Below are positions 8,779 through 18,722 of a DNA stretch of 64,000 nucleotides, in pieces (position 1 is the first letter of the stretch; the number at the start of each line of letters is the position of its first letter). The stretch is taken from NCBI RefSeq assembly GCF_018417595.1, contig NZ_CP070982.1, positions 4,019,001 through 4,083,000 of the forward strand, in the 5' to 3' direction. The notes under the pieces are model-generated. The model saw only the letters and a program-made list of their open reading frames with translations, was not told the DNA's origin and ran no database searches. Origin of the DNA: Pseudomonas entomophila. Lineage in GTDB: Bacteria > Pseudomonadota > Gammaproteobacteria > Pseudomonadales > Pseudomonadaceae. A program made the translations under genes and the position numbers.

Positions 8779-10743
8779 ATGGGCGCGCCCCTGATCGAGC
8801 TGTGCGATATCCGCAAGGCGTACGGCGGTATCGATTCGCCCAAGGTGGAAGTGCTGCGCGGCATCAGCCTGAGCATCCACCCGGGCGAATTCGTCGCCAT
8901 CGTCGGCGCCTCGGGCTCCGGCAAGTCCACGCTGATGAACATCCTCGGCTGCCTCGACCGCCCCACGTCCGGCAGCTACCGTTTCGCCGGCCGCGATGTG
9001 GCGGAACTGGACAGCGACGAACTGGCCTGGCTGCGCCGCGAGGCGTTCGGTTTCGTGTTCCAGGGCTACCACTTGATCCCTTCGGGCTCGGCCCAGGAGA
9101 ACGTCGAGATGCCGGCGATCTATGCCGGCACGCCGCCCGCCGAGCGCCACGCCCGTGCCCTTGCCCTGCTCGACCGCCTGGGCCTGGCCAGTCGCACTGG
9201 CAACCGTCCGCACCAGCTTTCCGGCGGCCAGCAACAACGCGTGTCGATTGCCCGGGCCTTGATGAATGGCGGCCATATCATTCTTGCCGACGAACCCACC
9301 GGCGCCCTGGACAGCCATAGCGGGGCCGAGGTCATGGCCCTGCTCGACGAACTGGCCAGCCAGGGCCATGTGATCATCCTCATCACCCACGACCGTGAAG
9401 TGGCGGCGCGCGCGCAACGCATCATCGAGATCCGCGACGGCCTGATGGTCAGCGATTCGGCCGCCGCGCAACCTTCGCCGGCACAACCCGAACAACTGCA
9501 AGCCAATGACCTGCGCCAGCGCCTGGACCGCGGCGCCATCCTCAAGGGCGCCTGGAAAGGCGAGATGTTCGAGGCCCTGCAGGCGGCCTGGCGGGTCATG
9601 TGGATCAACCGCTTCCGTACTGCCCTGACGCTGCTCGGCATCATCATCGGCGTGGCTTCGGTGGTGGTCATGCTGGCAGTGGGTGAAGGCAGCAAGCGTC
9701 AGGTGATGGCGCAGATGGCGGCGTTCGGCTCCAACATCCTCTACCTCAACGGCAAACGTGCCACCGCCCAGGAACCCGGCGGCATCGTCACCCTCGACGA
9801 TGTCGCGGCGATCGGCGAACTGCCGCAAGTGCTGCATGTCATGCCGGTGATCGGCGGCCAGTTGATGGTACGCCAGGGCAACAGTAGCCAGAGGTTCTAT
9901 GTCGGCGGCAACAACACCTGGTTCCCCGCCATTTTCAATTGGCCGGTGGTCGAAGGCACATTCTTCAGCGAAGCCGACGAAGCCAGCGGCGCCGCGGTGG
10001 CCGTGATCGGTCAGAAGGTGCGCAGCAAGATGTTCGGCGAAGGCAGCAACCCGCTGGGGCAATACCTGCTGATTGGCAACGTGCCCTTCCAGGTGGTCGG
10101 TGTCCTCGCGGCCAAGGGCGCCAGCTCCGGCAGCGAGGACAGCGACGAGCGCATCGTCGTGCCCTACTCCGCCGCATCCATTCGCCTGTTTGGCAGCCAA
10201 GACCCGGAGTACGTGGCCATCGCCGCCATCGACTCGCGCCGGGTGAACGATACCGAGGCCGCCATCGACCGCCTGCTGCGCCAGCGCCACCAGGGCAAGC
10301 ACGATTTCGAACTGACCAACGACGCCGCGCTGATCCAGGCCGAGGCCCGCACCCAGAACAGCCTGTCGCTGATGCTCGGGGCGATCGCCGCGATCTCGCT
10401 GCTGGTCGGCGGCATCGGGGTGATGAACATCATGCTCATGACCGTGCGCGAACGCACCCGCGAGATCGGCATCCGCATGGCCACCGGCGCCCGCCAGCGC
10501 GACATCCTGCGCCAGTTCCTCACCGAGGCGGTGATGCTGTCGATGGTCGGCGGCGTCACCGGCATCGGCATCGCCCTGCTGGTCGGCGGCGGCTTGCTGC
10601 TGGCCGATATCGCCGTGGCCTTCGCCCTGCCCGCCATCCTCGGCGCCTTCGCCTGCGCGGTGATCACCGGCGTGGTGTTCGGCTTCATGCCGGCGCGCAA
10701 GGCCGCCCGCCTCGACCCGGTCAAAGCCCTTACCAGCGAATAA
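8779..10743 (+). CDS. pvdT: Pyoverdine efflux ABC transporter PvdT (MacB family)
   Basis: A 654-residue fused ATPase-permease of the inner membrane. The N-terminal ABC domain has Walker [10 protein letters not shown] (about residues 44-52), signature LSGGQQQR (about 148) and Walker [12 protein letters not shown]. Then come a membrane segment ([20 protein letters not shown]), a large periplasmic domain with the MacB fold, and three C-terminal helices of the FtsX type including [20 protein letters not shown]. Its start lies 1 base after the pvdR stop. Partner of PvdR and OpmQ. Confidence 0.9.
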   Translation: MGAPLIELCDIRKAYGGIDSPKVEVLRGISLSIHPGEFVAIVGASGSGKSTLMNILGCLDRPTSGSYRFAGRDVAELDSDELAWLRREAFGFVFQGYHLIPSGSAQENVEMPAIYAGTPPAERHARALALLDRLGLASRTGNRPHQLSGGQQQRVSIARALMNGGHIILADEPTGALDSHSGAEVMALLDELASQGHVIILITHDREVAARAQRIIEIRDGLMVSDSAAAQPSPAQPEQLQANDLRQRLDRGAILKGAWKGEMFEALQAAWRVMWINRFRTALTLLGIIIGVASVVVMLAVGEGSKRQVMAQMAAFGSNILYLNGKRATAQEPGGIVTLDDVAAIGELPQVLHVMPVIGGQLMVRQGNSSQRFYVGGNNTWFPAIFNWPVVEGTFFSEADEASGAAVAVIGQKVRSKMFGEGSNPLGQYLLIGNVPFQVVGVLAAKGASSGSEDSDERIVVPYSAASIRLFGSQDPEYVAIAAIDSRRVNDTEAAIDRLLRQRHQGKHDFELTNDAALIQAEARTQNSLSLMLGAIAAISLLVGGIGVMNIMLMTVRERTREIGIRMATGARQRDILRQFLTEAVMLSMVGGVTGIGIALLVGGGLLLADIAVAFALPAILGAFACAVITGVVFGFMPARKAARLDPVKALTSE

Positions 10744-10746
10744 CCC

Positions 10747-12150
10747 ATGACAATCCCCAGCCGTATCAGCCTGTTGAGCCTCAGCCTTTGCCTCGCCGCC
10801 TGCAGTACCCCGCCGCCACCTGCGGCGGGCATCGACGCACCACCCACCTGGCAAGGCATGACCGACCCGGCGCAGCCCTTGCCGGACCCGCAATGGTGGC
10901 AGGCGTTCGCCAGTACCGAGCTGGATCGCCTGGTCGAGCGTGCCCGTCAGAACAGCCACGACCTTGCCGCCGCGGCGGCACGGGTGCGCCAGGCCCAGGC
11001 CAGCGCAGTGATCGCCGGGGCGCCCTTGATGCCCGAAGTGAAGTCCGGCCTGGATGGCTCCCGCCAGCGCTTGCTGCGCGGCGAAGGCAACGACCAGCTC
11101 GATGCCAGCAGCCGCGAACGCACGAGTACCTCATTCGGCGTCCGCCTGAGTGCCAGTTACGAAATCGATTTCTGGGGTGGTCTGCGCGCCACCCGTGACA
11201 GTGCCCTGCGCAGTCTGGACGCCAGCCGCTTCGATCGCCAGGTCGTCGAGCTGACCCTGAGCGGTGCCGTAGCCGACAGCTACTTGCAGGGTTTGGCCCT
11301 GGAAGAGCAACTGCGTATTGCCCGCCTGAACCTGGAAAACGCCAAGGATGTGCTCGGGCTGGTGGAAGCCCGTGAGCGCTCAGGCTCGGCCACGCGCCTG
11401 GAGTTGGCTCAGCAACGTAGCCTGGTAGCCGCTCAAGAGCGACAGCTACCCCTGCTCGAACAGCGCCGACAGGACAACCGCGTCTCCCTGGCCACGCTGC
11501 TGGGCGATCCGGTGCAAGCCCTGCCCGCCAGCAACGAGACAATCGACGCACTGCGCTGGCCCGGCATCGGCAGCGGCGTACCCAGCGAGCTGCTCGGACG
11601 GCGCCCGGACATCGCCGCCGCCGAGTCGCGCCTGGCGGCGGCCAGCGCCAACGTCCAGGTGGCCAGGGCCGCCATGCTGCCGCGCCTGGTGCTGGGGGCG
11701 ACGCTGGGCAGTGGCGCGCGAACCTTCGCCAATCTTGGCGACAGCCCCTATTACACCCTCACCGCCGGGCTCACCGCGCCCATTTTCAACAATCGCCGAC
11801 TGAGCGCAGCCCGGGACCTGGCCCGCGCCGAACAGCAAGAGCTGCTGGAGAATTACCGGGCCAGCATCCTGGCGGGTTTCGCCGATGTGGAAAAGGCCCT
11901 GAACGCCATCAGTGGCGTGGAACGCCAGCGCCAATGGCAAGACCAGGAAGTGGAACAGGCGCGCCTGGCCTTCGACCTGGCGCAGCAACGCTATGCAGCC
12001 GGGGCCGAGACCCTGCTGACGGTCCTCGAGACCCAGCGCGCGCTGTACCTGGCGCAGGACCAGCAGGCGCAACTGCGCCTGGCGCGATTGCAGGGGAGCG
12101 TGGCGTTGTACAAGGCGCTGGGGGGCGGGTGGCAAGTGCCGAAGGCTTGA
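10747..12150 (+). CDS. opmQ: Outer-membrane efflux lipoprotein OpmQ (NodT family)
   Basis: A 467-residue TolC-like outer-membrane factor. The signal peptide ends in a lipobox (SLCLAACST), so it is lipid-anchored. The body has the two RND/NodT repeats: DPQWWQAFASTELDRLVERA, a conserved YEIDFWGGLRATRD, then LLGRRPDIAAAESRLAAASA and GLTAPIFNNRRLSAARDLAR. It starts 3 bases after pvdT and completes the PvdRT-OpmQ pump. An inverted pair of REP sequences follows. Confidence 0.9.
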   Translation: MTIPSRISLLSLSLCLAACSTPPPPAAGIDAPPTWQGMTDPAQPLPDPQWWQAFASTELDRLVERARQNSHDLAAAAARVRQAQASAVIAGAPLMPEVKSGLDGSRQRLLRGEGNDQLDASSRERTSTSFGVRLSASYEIDFWGGLRATRDSALRSLDASRFDRQVVELTLSGAVADSYLQGLALEEQLRIARLNLENAKDVLGLVEARERSGSATRLELAQQRSLVAAQERQLPLLEQRRQDNRVSLATLLGDPVQALPASNETIDALRWPGIGSGVPSELLGRRPDIAAAESRLAAASANVQVARAAMLPRLVLGATLGSGARTFANLGDSPYYTLTAGLTAPIFNNRRLSAARDLARAEQQELLENYRASILAGFADVEKALNAISGVERQRQWQDQEVEQARLAFDLAQQRYAAGAETLLTVLETQRALYLAQDQQAQLRLARLQGSVALYKALGGGWQVPKA

Positions 12151-12167
12151 AAGCCTGGCAGTGATCC

Positions 12168-12256
12168 TCTGCCGGAGCGGGCTTACCCGCCAAGAATACG
12201 ACGCGGTGCATGGCACCGGCCATGCCGGTGTTCGCGGGTAAACCCGCTCCCACAGG
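12168..12256. repeat. Inverted REP pair (REPIN)
   Basis: Two REP-type palindromes with the GCGGGTAAACCCGCTCC core face each other between the convergent opmQ and pvdP genes. The paired arms could also help end transcription. Confidence 0.7.
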
Positions 12257-12356
12257 CACTGCGCCAATTTCGGAATCAGTACTGTCCCTGTAGGCGCCGG
12301 GCCGGCACAGTCAATACGGCACAGCTCGAACAGCGTCAGCGGCCTGAAGGCCGCCC

Positions 12357-13979
12357 TCAGGAAACAATGTTCTTCAACGACAGGTGCCGCGCATACCACG
12401 GCCGCTGCGGCACCTTGCGCAGGAAGCCGTCGATCTTGTCGTCCTCGCCAAAGGTGATACGCAAAGCCAGCTTCATGGTCTCGACGTCCATCTCCACCGA
12501 CTTGCCCGGGCGCGTGCCGGGCTGGGTGCTGCAGCCATGGGTGTCCGGCCCCAGCCAGGGGTCGTCGACCTCCACCCAGCGCCCCAGCGCGAACCAGGGC
12601 ACGCCGTTGACGTCCTGCCTGCGCACCTGGCCGGGATGGTAGCGCTCGTGAGCACGGAACCAGTCGTCGATGCGGTCGTCGATCCAGCCATGGAAACCCC
12701 AGAACACCGGGTTGACGTGAGACGAGAACGGGTCGCCCAGGAAGTCATTCTCAGGCTCGAACCAGCGCGCGGCGAAGTCCGCCTGATCGCGGGCGAACGG
12801 CACGGGCGCGGCATTGTTCGGGTCGCGCGGCACCGACGCCCAGCACATGTGCAACCAGTCGTGCAGGGTCATCTCCAGCTCCGAACCGAAGGCCCCCAAT
12901 GACAGCTTCGACAGGTACACCGGGTCCTGGTACTGCGACTCCCAGACCTGGAAGTTGCCGCAAAAAGTCTCGCTGGCCTTGATTGCCGACACCCACTGGC
13001 CATAGGCATCGTCACCCGGCGCCTGCCAGGCCGGCGGCACGCAATAGCCATCGTGGTTGTCGTGGTAACGGGCAAAGCCTTGGCGATCGAACTCGACGTT
13101 CGGTTGCGGCAGCGGAAAGCGCGGCCAGGAAGGCAAATCCTGCAAGGTACGCGCGTACATCAGCATGTGCCGGTGCATGAACAGGAAGTCGATGCCGGAA
13201 CCGTTGCGGTGCTTGCGCGGGCCACGGGCGTCACGTTCGCGATCCCTTGGGCCGGGCTGCCAGCCCAGGCCGCGCAGGGCATTCTGTTTCTGCTCCGACA
13301 GGCGATGCCATTTGTCCCGGGTCGCGTGCCACAGCTGGTGGAACAGACGGTGTTCGGCGCCAATCACCCAGGCCTGCATCTGCGGGGTATAGACGAGCCG
13401 CTCGCGGGCCTCGGGAAACAGGCGCTTGACCGCGACGAAACGGTTGTCCAACAGGGGCATGGTCAGCGGGCGGTCCAGGCGCTGCAGGCGCCCGCTCAAG
13501 GTGCCCGTGCCCGCGTTGGCGAAACGGCCCCACACCTCGTCCAGGCTGGCCACGCATTCGTAGACCGAGCGGCCGCGCGTGTCGACCAGGCGCCAGCGCA
13601 CTTCACGCGAACTGGCGCCGACCAGGTCGCCCAGCACGCGGTAGGCGGGTTCCCCGTCACCACGCAAACGCTCACCGGTATCGACGTAACCGCGCAAGCC
13701 ACGCCCCTTGGTGGCCACATCGAAAAACACCTCCAGGCCCTCGGCGGGCAACCCCTCCATGCCGGCGTCGACGCCTTCGAGGCGCAGGTCCCAGACGCCA
13801 CGCAACCGATCCGCCAGCACCTGGCCGGAATAATCGGCCAGCTCGACGCTCGCCTCACCGGGTGTGACGATGTCGTCCTCCGGGTCATGGGTCAGCTTCT
13901 TGTGCGCGTAGTAGGCAGCCGTGCCGGTGGCGCCCGCCACGGCCAGGCCCGCGATGAATCCTCGTCGAGAAATTGTCAT
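12357..13979 (-). CDS. pvdP: Pyoverdine maturation tyrosinase PvdP
   Basis: A 540-residue periplasmic copper enzyme that oxidises the tyrosine-derived ring of ferribactin during pyoverdine chromophore formation. The N-terminus is a twin-arginine signal (MTISRRGFIAGLAVAGATGT), fitting export of a folded copper protein. The C-terminal half is tyrosinase-like with several His-rich segments that can ligate two coppers: HRLFHQLWHATRDKWHRL, FMHRHMLMY, HDWLHMCWAS and FWGFHGWIDDRIDDWFRAH. The length matches known PvdP. It is transcribed alone from an iron-starvation box on the minus strand. Confidence 0.92.
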   Translation of the reverse strand: MTISRRGFIAGLAVAGATGTAAYYAHKKLTHDPEDDIVTPGEASVELADYSGQVLADRLRGVWDLRLEGVDAGMEGLPAEGLEVFFDVATKGRGLRGYVDTGERLRGDGEPAYRVLGDLVGASSREVRWRLVDTRGRSVYECVASLDEVWGRFANAGTGTLSGRLQRLDRPLTMPLLDNRFVAVKRLFPEARERLVYTPQMQAWVIGAEHRLFHQLWHATRDKWHRLSEQKQNALRGLGWQPGPRDRERDARGPRKHRNGSGIDFLFMHRHMLMYARTLQDLPSWPRFPLPQPNVEFDRQGFARYHDNHDGYCVPPAWQAPGDDAYGQWVSAIKASETFCGNFQVWESQYQDPVYLSKLSLGAFGSELEMTLHDWLHMCWASVPRDPNNAAPVPFARDQADFAARWFEPENDFLGDPFSSHVNPVFWGFHGWIDDRIDDWFRAHERYHPGQVRRQDVNGVPWFALGRWVEVDDPWLGPDTHGCSTQPGTRPGKSVEMDVETMKLALRITFGEDDKIDGFLRKVPQRPWYARHLSLKNIVS

Positions 13980-14027
13980 TGCGCCTCAGTCCATTCCCGC
14001 CATGCTGCGGTGTCTATCCAAGCTAGG

Positions 14028-14051
14028 ACGTAGGCTGGGGCTGAAAATTTA
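14028..14051 (-). promoter_or_regulatory. Iron-starvation (IS) box promoter of pvdP
   Basis: On the minus strand GCTAAAT is followed by 16 bases and CGT, ending 49 bases before the pvdP start. Same motif and spacing as at pvdR and pvdH. Confidence 0.8.
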
Positions 14052-14127
14052 GCGCCCGCCGGGCAAGCCTAATTCAAGCCCGCGCGGACTCGTCTGATCA
14101 GTACCCCCTACCAACAGAGGTACGACC

Positions 14128-15060
14128 ATGACCTCCCTGCTCTCCCGGTTGATTCGCCCCACCAAGGCGACCCCCTACCGGATCTTCGATATCGACGTGA
14201 AAGCCATCGAGCCGCTGAGCCCTTCAATGTGCCGTTTCGTCTTCGGCGGCCCGGAGGTGGCGCACATGCACACCCTGGCCCCGGACCAGCGCATCAAATT
14301 GTTCTTCCCAACGCCCGCCGGGCAACCGCCACGCCTGCCCAAGGACGGCCAATGGCAGCAGGCGCGTCGCGACCTTGCCCCTCAGGACACACCCCCCATG
14401 CGCACCTACACCATCCGCGACCTGCGCCGTGAAGCCTGCGAGGTGGACGTGGATTTCGTGCTGCATGGCGTGAACGGGCCGGCGTCGGCCTGGGCGACCC
14501 GGGCCAAGGTCGGCGACCGGCTGCAGATGGTCGCGCCGAACCTGGCCTATACCGAAGATCCGGGGGGTTACGAATGGAAGCCACCACGCAGCGCCCAACG
14601 TATCCTGCTGATTGGCGACGAAACCGCCCTGCCGGCCATCGCCGGCATCCTCGAGCACCTGGCGCAGGACGCCGCCGACCTGCCCGTGGAAGCGTTCATC
14701 GAGGTGCCCCTGGAAGAGGACTGCCTTGCCCTGCGACACAGCCCCGCCACTCGCCTGCACTGGCTACCCCGGGACCTGCTGCGCTGCGCGCACGGCCACG
14801 GCATGCAGCATGCCGTGCGTGAACTGGCCAGCCTGCCCGTCATCCGCGCCAGCGCATCGGTGGAACTGGAGGATGTGGACATCGACCAGCGCATACTCTG
14901 GGAACTGGCGAGTGGCGAGAGTGGCGACTTCTACGCCTGGGTCGCCGGCGAGTCGGCGACGGTGATGGACATTCGTCGGTTCCTGATCAAGGAGCGCGGG
15001 CTACCCCGAGAAAACCTGACATTGATGGGCTACTGGCGCGACGGCCGCACATTCGATTGA
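14128..15060 (+). CDS. Siderophore-interacting protein (NAD(P)H-dependent ferric-siderophore reductase)
   Basis: A 310-residue cytoplasmic flavoprotein of the SIP/ViuB family, which reduces ferric siderophores to release iron. The FAD-binding barrel is shown by RTYTIRDLRREACEVDVDFV followed by GVNGPASAWA. The NAD(P)H domain is shown by ILLIGDETALPAIAGILEHL, and the C-terminal family motif is DFYAWVAGESATVMDIRRFL. It starts divergently from pvdP with an AGAGG ribosome site. I see no iron-starvation box in its own orientation, so its promoter may differ from pvdP's. Confidence 0.9.
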   Translation: MTSLLSRLIRPTKATPYRIFDIDVKAIEPLSPSMCRFVFGGPEVAHMHTLAPDQRIKLFFPTPAGQPPRLPKDGQWQQARRDLAPQDTPPMRTYTIRDLRREACEVDVDFVLHGVNGPASAWATRAKVGDRLQMVAPNLAYTEDPGGYEWKPPRSAQRILLIGDETALPAIAGILEHLAQDAADLPVEAFIEVPLEEDCLALRHSPATRLHWLPRDLLRCAHGHGMQHAVRELASLPVIRASASVELEDVDIDQRILWELASGESGDFYAWVAGESATVMDIRRFLIKERGLPRENLTLMGYWRDGRTFD

Positions 15061-15070
15061 TGCGCCGCTT

Positions 15071-15102
15071 CCTGTAGGGGCCAGCTTGCTGGCTCCTACA
15101 GG
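15071..15102. repeat. Palindromic REP hairpin between convergent genes
   Basis: A near-perfect hairpin with arms CCTGTAGG...CCTACAGG and inner GGCCAGC/GCTGGC lies between the siderophore reductase and pvdH. It is placed to act as a transcript end on both strands. Confidence 0.65.
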
Positions 15103-15117
15103 GTGGGGTGCGCGGCG

Positions 15118-16512
15118 TCAGTTGACCGCGGCGGCCACGGCCTCGGCGAATCGCCCGGCGACCTCGTCGATCTGCTCGGCACTGATGATCAGCGGCGGCA
15201 GGAAACGCACCACCGCGCCATGCCGGCCGCCCAACTCGAGAATCAAACCACGGCGCAGGCATTCACGCTGCACCTTGGGCGCCAGGACCCGGCAAGCCGG
15301 TGGATGGCCCAGGGCATCGACCTCGCCCTCCGGGTCGACCAGCTCGACACCCAGCATCAACCCACGCCCACGGATATCCCCCAACTGCGAGTAATCCCGC
15401 TGCAGACGCAGCAGGTGCCCACGCAGGCGCTGCCCCATGGCTTCGGCATGCTCGCAGAGGCGGTGTTCGACCAGGTAGCCCATCACTGCCGACCCCGCCG
15501 CCATGGCCATCTGGTTACCCCGGAAAGTACCCGCATGGGCACCCGGCGACCATTTATCGAGCCAGTCGCGGTAGACCATCACCGCCAGCGGCAGGCTGCC
15601 ACCGATGGCCTTGGACAAGGTGACCACATCCGGCACGATCCCGGCGTGCTCGAAGGCAAACATCTTGCCGGTACGGGCGAAACCGCTCTGAATCTCGTCG
15701 ACGATCAGCGCCACGCCGGCCTGCTCGGTGATCCGACGCAGGCCACGCAGCCACTCGATGTCGGCCGGGATCACCCCGCCCTCGCCCTGCACCACCTCGA
15801 CGATCACCGCCGCCGGCAAGGCCACGCCGGCCTCAGGGTCATTCAGCAGGTTCTCCAGGTAGTGCAGGTTGGCGCGCACGCCAGCCTCGCCACCCAGGCC
15901 GAACGGGCAACGGTAGTCGTAGGGGTAAGGCAGGAACTGCACGCCATTGCTCAGCAGCGCACCCAGCGGCTTCTTCGGCCCCAGGCTGCCCATCAGGCTC
16001 AGGGCGCCCTGGGTCATGCCGTGGTAGCCGCCCTGGAACGCCAGTACCGTGCTGCGCCCGGTGGCGGTGCGCACCAGCTTGAGCGCCGCTTCCACGGCAT
16101 CGGTGCCGGTGGGGCCGCAGAACTGGATCTTCGCCTCGCGGCGCAGCGCCTCGGGCAGCAGGCCGAACAGGTCCTGGACGAACTGATCCTTGACCGGCGT
16201 GGTCAGGTCCAGCGTGTGCAGGGGCAGCTCATCGGCCAGCACGCGCTGGATTGCCTCGACCACTACGGGATGGTTGTGGCCCAAGGCCAGGGTGCCGGCA
16301 CCCGCCAGGCAGTCGATGAACTGCCGGCCCTCGACATCCTCCACGTGAATGCCACGGGCACGCTTGAGCGCCAGCGGGATGCGTCGCGGGTAGCTGCGGG
16401 CGTTGGACTCTTGTTGCTGCTGGCGCAGCAGCAGCGGCGAGTCCGCGAATTCGTACAGGGCCTGCGGCGCACAGGCCGGCAGCGCCTGGGCAAGGCTGGA
16501 AACGGTCGACAT
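15118..16512 (-). CDS. pvdH: L-2,4-diaminobutyrate:2-oxoglutarate aminotransferase PvdH
   Basis: PLP-dependent class-III aminotransferase that makes diaminobutyrate from aspartate semialdehyde for the pyoverdine peptide. The 464 residues contain CGPTGTDAVEAALKLVRTAT (cofactor phosphate site), IVDEIQSGFARTGKMFAFEH (PLP Asp), and the PLP lysine in VTLSKAIGGSLPLAV. I chose the ATG at 16512 because GAGGA lies about 9 bases upstream; an upstream in-frame start at 16584 lacks a site. An iron-starvation box lies about 83 bases before the start, grouping it with pvdR and pvdP. Confidence 0.92.
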   Translation of the reverse strand: MSTVSSLAQALPACAPQALYEFADSPLLLRQQQQESNARSYPRRIPLALKRARGIHVEDVEGRQFIDCLAGAGTLALGHNHPVVVEAIQRVLADELPLHTLDLTTPVKDQFVQDLFGLLPEALRREAKIQFCGPTGTDAVEAALKLVRTATGRSTVLAFQGGYHGMTQGALSLMGSLGPKKPLGALLSNGVQFLPYPYDYRCPFGLGGEAGVRANLHYLENLLNDPEAGVALPAAVIVEVVQGEGGVIPADIEWLRGLRRITEQAGVALIVDEIQSGFARTGKMFAFEHAGIVPDVVTLSKAIGGSLPLAVMVYRDWLDKWSPGAHAGTFRGNQMAMAAGSAVMGYLVEHRLCEHAEAMGQRLRGHLLRLQRDYSQLGDIRGRGLMLGVELVDPEGEVDALGHPPACRVLAPKVQRECLRRGLILELGGRHGAVVRFLPPLIISAEQIDEVAGRFAEAVAAAVN

Positions 16513-16594
16513 CGGAAAAGTCCTCGCAAGCAAGCGAAAGTGCCCGCCACGCGCCCTGTAACCGGATGTGTGTCGGGTGGTCATCGCTTGGAAA

Positions 16595-16618
16595 ACGCTT
16601 CAGCGAGGGAAGGATTTA
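16595..16618 (-). promoter_or_regulatory. Iron-starvation (IS) box promoter of pvdH
   Basis: On the minus strand GCTAAAT, 16 bases, CGT. Third exact copy of the PvdS-type motif in this block. Confidence 0.8.
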
Positions 16619-16719
16619 GCGGCTGGTGTGGTATTTGTGATGGCTGCGCAGCGCTGACTCAACAATCATGCCAAGCCCGCTCCCACGAACTTTTCCTGGC
16701 CAGAGCCATGCATGCACAC

Positions 16720-18042
16720 TCAAGCGCCCGAACGCGCTGGCACCTGCAACCTCACCCGCAAACCATCGGCCTGGCTGTCGAAACGCAGGCTTCCCGCACA
16801 ACGTTGGACGATCGCCTGGACAATCGCCAACCCCAACCCACACCCACCACTCTGGCCATTGCGCCAGAAGCGCTCGGTCAGGTGCTGCAGGTCCTCCTGC
16901 GCAATCCCCGGCCCATGGTCGCGCACCAGGAAGTCCACCTGCCCGTCCAGTGCCTGCACCTCCAGCTCCACCGCCGCATCACCACCATGGCGCAGGGCGT
17001 TGTCCAGCAGGTTGCGCAAGGCCGCCACCGCCAGTGGCGCCGGCATCCCGAGGTAGACCTTGGCGGCATCCTCCGGCAAGCGCAGGAGGATGCGCCGGTT
17101 GTCGCCCCCACCGGCATCCTGGATCGCCTGTAGCGCCACTTGCTCGGCGCTGCACTGCACGCCGTCGTCGAACGACAGGCTGCCCTCGACGCGCGCCAAC
17201 ATCAGCAACTGCTCCAGCGTACGGTGCATCCGGTCAGTGCCCTGCTCGGCATGCTCCAAGGCCTGCTCGCGCACCGCGCCGTCGGTCATCCGCGCCACCT
17301 GCAGGTGGGTCTTGATCGCGGTCAGCGGGCTGCGCAGCTCGTGAGCGGCGTCGTCGGTGAGCCGGCGCTCGCGCTCGATGGTCTGGGCGATACGCAGAAA
17401 CAGCTGGTTCTGGGTATCGAGCAACGGTTGCAGCTCGCTGGGCAGGCCGGCCACCTGCAACGGCTCGACACTGTCGGCGCGCCGCCTGCGCAAGGCGTCG
17501 CGCATGCGGTTGAGCGGTTCGAGGCCCTTGCCCAGGCCGATCCACAGCAACCCCAGGCTACCCAGCAGCGCCATCAGCACCGGCGCCGACGCCGCCAGCA
17601 GGATCGACTGGTTCAGCGCCTCGCGCTCCTGGTGGCGGTCGGCAGTGGTGATACGCACATCGCCATGGTTGTAGGTGAAAGTGCGCCACGAGGCACCGTC
17701 GATGGTCTGGTCGCGGAAGCCGCTGCGCTGGTCGTCCATCGTGCCGTCATGCTTGTGGTTGCTGGCCAGGATCTCGCCGCGCAGCGAGCTCACCTGGCAG
17801 GCCATGCCATCCGGCACGCTGAACTGGTCCGCGGAGAAGTGCGCGTCCTGCCCCTTGGCCGTCAATGGCTGCGGCAACTGGTCGATCAGTCCGGCGACCA
17901 TGCGTGCCGACGCCACCAGGCGCTGATCGAGGGAGAACATCATCTGCTGACGCAGGTCGCGCAGCATCCACGCCGCCGCCAGCACCCAGATGACGATGAA
18001 GGCGCTACCCAGGATCAGCGACAGGCGAACGCGCAAGCTCAC
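16720..18042 (-). CDS. Two-component sensor histidine kinase (PmrB/QseC-like)
   Basis: A 440-residue inner-membrane kinase. TM1 is at about residues 7-24 (LILGSAFIVIWVLAAAWML), followed by a periplasmic domain of roughly 130 residues and TM2 around ILLAASAPVLMALLGSLGLL. The catalytic core has the H-box DAAHELRSPLTAIKTHL, N-box LRNLLDNALRHGGD, DHGPGI and GCGLGLAIVQAIV. The GTG start overlaps the stop of the upstream regulator gene (GTGA), so the pair is translationally coupled. The signal is unknown, and neighbouring pyoverdine genes do not prove a link to iron. Confidence 0.9.
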   Translation of the reverse strand: MSLRVRLSLILGSAFIVIWVLAAAWMLRDLRQQMMFSLDQRLVASARMVAGLIDQLPQPLTAKGQDAHFSADQFSVPDGMACQVSSLRGEILASNHKHDGTMDDQRSGFRDQTIDGASWRTFTYNHGDVRITTADRHQEREALNQSILLAASAPVLMALLGSLGLLWIGLGKGLEPLNRMRDALRRRRADSVEPLQVAGLPSELQPLLDTQNQLFLRIAQTIERERRLTDDAAHELRSPLTAIKTHLQVARMTDGAVREQALEHAEQGTDRMHRTLEQLLMLARVEGSLSFDDGVQCSAEQVALQAIQDAGGGDNRRILLRLPEDAAKVYLGMPAPLAVAALRNLLDNALRHGGDAAVELEVQALDGQVDFLVRDHGPGIAQEDLQHLTERFWRNGQSGGCGLGLAIVQAIVQRCAGSLRFDSQADGLRVRLQVPARSGA

Positions 18043-18722
18043 GACGACGCCTCCTGCGGCGCCTGCGCCGGCCCCAGGCGATAGCCCAGGCCACGCACGG
18101 TCTCGACAATGCCGTTGCCCAGCTTGCGGCGCAGATGGTGGATATGCACGTTGAGGGCGTTGCTTTCGACCTCGTCGCTGAAGCCGTACACGCAATCTTT
18201 CAACTGCTCACTGGACAACACCCGCCCCGGGTTCTGCAGCAGCGCCTGGAGCAACGCCTGCTCGCGACGCGACAAGTCCACCGGCGCGCCGGCCAGGGTC
18301 GCTACACAGCTGCTCGGGTCGTAGCACAGCGGCCCATGCTCGATCACGTTGACCGCCCGCCCCGCCACCCGCCGCAGCAGGGTGTGCAGGCGCGCCGCCA
18401 GTTCGCGCAGGTCGAACGGTTTGAGCAGGTAATCGTCGGCTCCCGCCTGCAAGCCATCGACCCGGTCGGTGACCGCGTCGCGCGCGGTCAGCACCAGCAC
18501 CGGCAGCGTTTCGCCCTGCTGGCGCAGGCGGCGCAACAGTTTCAGGCCATCTTCGTCGGGCAGCCCCAGGTCGAGGATCATCACGTCGAACTGCGCAGCC
18601 TGGAGCATCTGCCGCGCCTGCGACGCGCTCGCCACCCGGTCCACGGTCAGGCCCTGGGCCGAGAGCCCGGCGCAGATGCCGCTGGCGATCAGGTCGTCGT
18701 CCTCGCAGAGCAGAACGTGCAT
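18039..18722 (-). CDS. Two-component response regulator, OmpR family (QseB/PmrA-like)
   Basis: A 227-residue regulator. The receiver has the acidic triad in LLCEDDDLIASGI, phospho-acceptor Asp in VMILDLGLPDEDGLKLL and Lys in DYLLKPFDLRELAARL. The winged helix ends EVESNALNVHIHHLRRKLGN, GIVETVRGLGYRLG. The start at 18722 is supported by AGGAG 8 bases upstream. It is the first gene of the operon with the kinase at 16720-18042. Confidence 0.92.
   Translation of the reverse strand: MHVLLCEDDDLIASGICAGLSAQGLTVDRVASASQARQMLQAAQFDVMILDLGLPDEDGLKLLRRLRQQGETLPVLVLTARDAVTDRVDGLQAGADDYLLKPFDLRELAARLHTLLRRVAGRAVNVIEHGPLCYDPSSCVATLAGAPVDLSRREQALLQALLQNPGRVLSSEQLKDCVYGFSDEVESNALNVHIHHLRRKLGNGIVETVRGLGYRLGPAQAPQEASS

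Noticed and set aside
8758..10959. Minus-strand open frame of 733 codons
   Set aside because: Complement of pvdT, which has all ABC and FtsX motifs.
7602..12150. Macrolide efflux MacAB-TolC
   Set aside because: The fold is the same, but the exact iron-starvation box and the pyoverdine neighbours (pvdP, pvdH, siderophore reductase) favour PvdRT-OpmQ.
15103..17133. Plus-strand open frame of 676 codons
   Set aside because: Spans pvdH and the histidine kinase in antisense; Gln/His-rich shadow composition.
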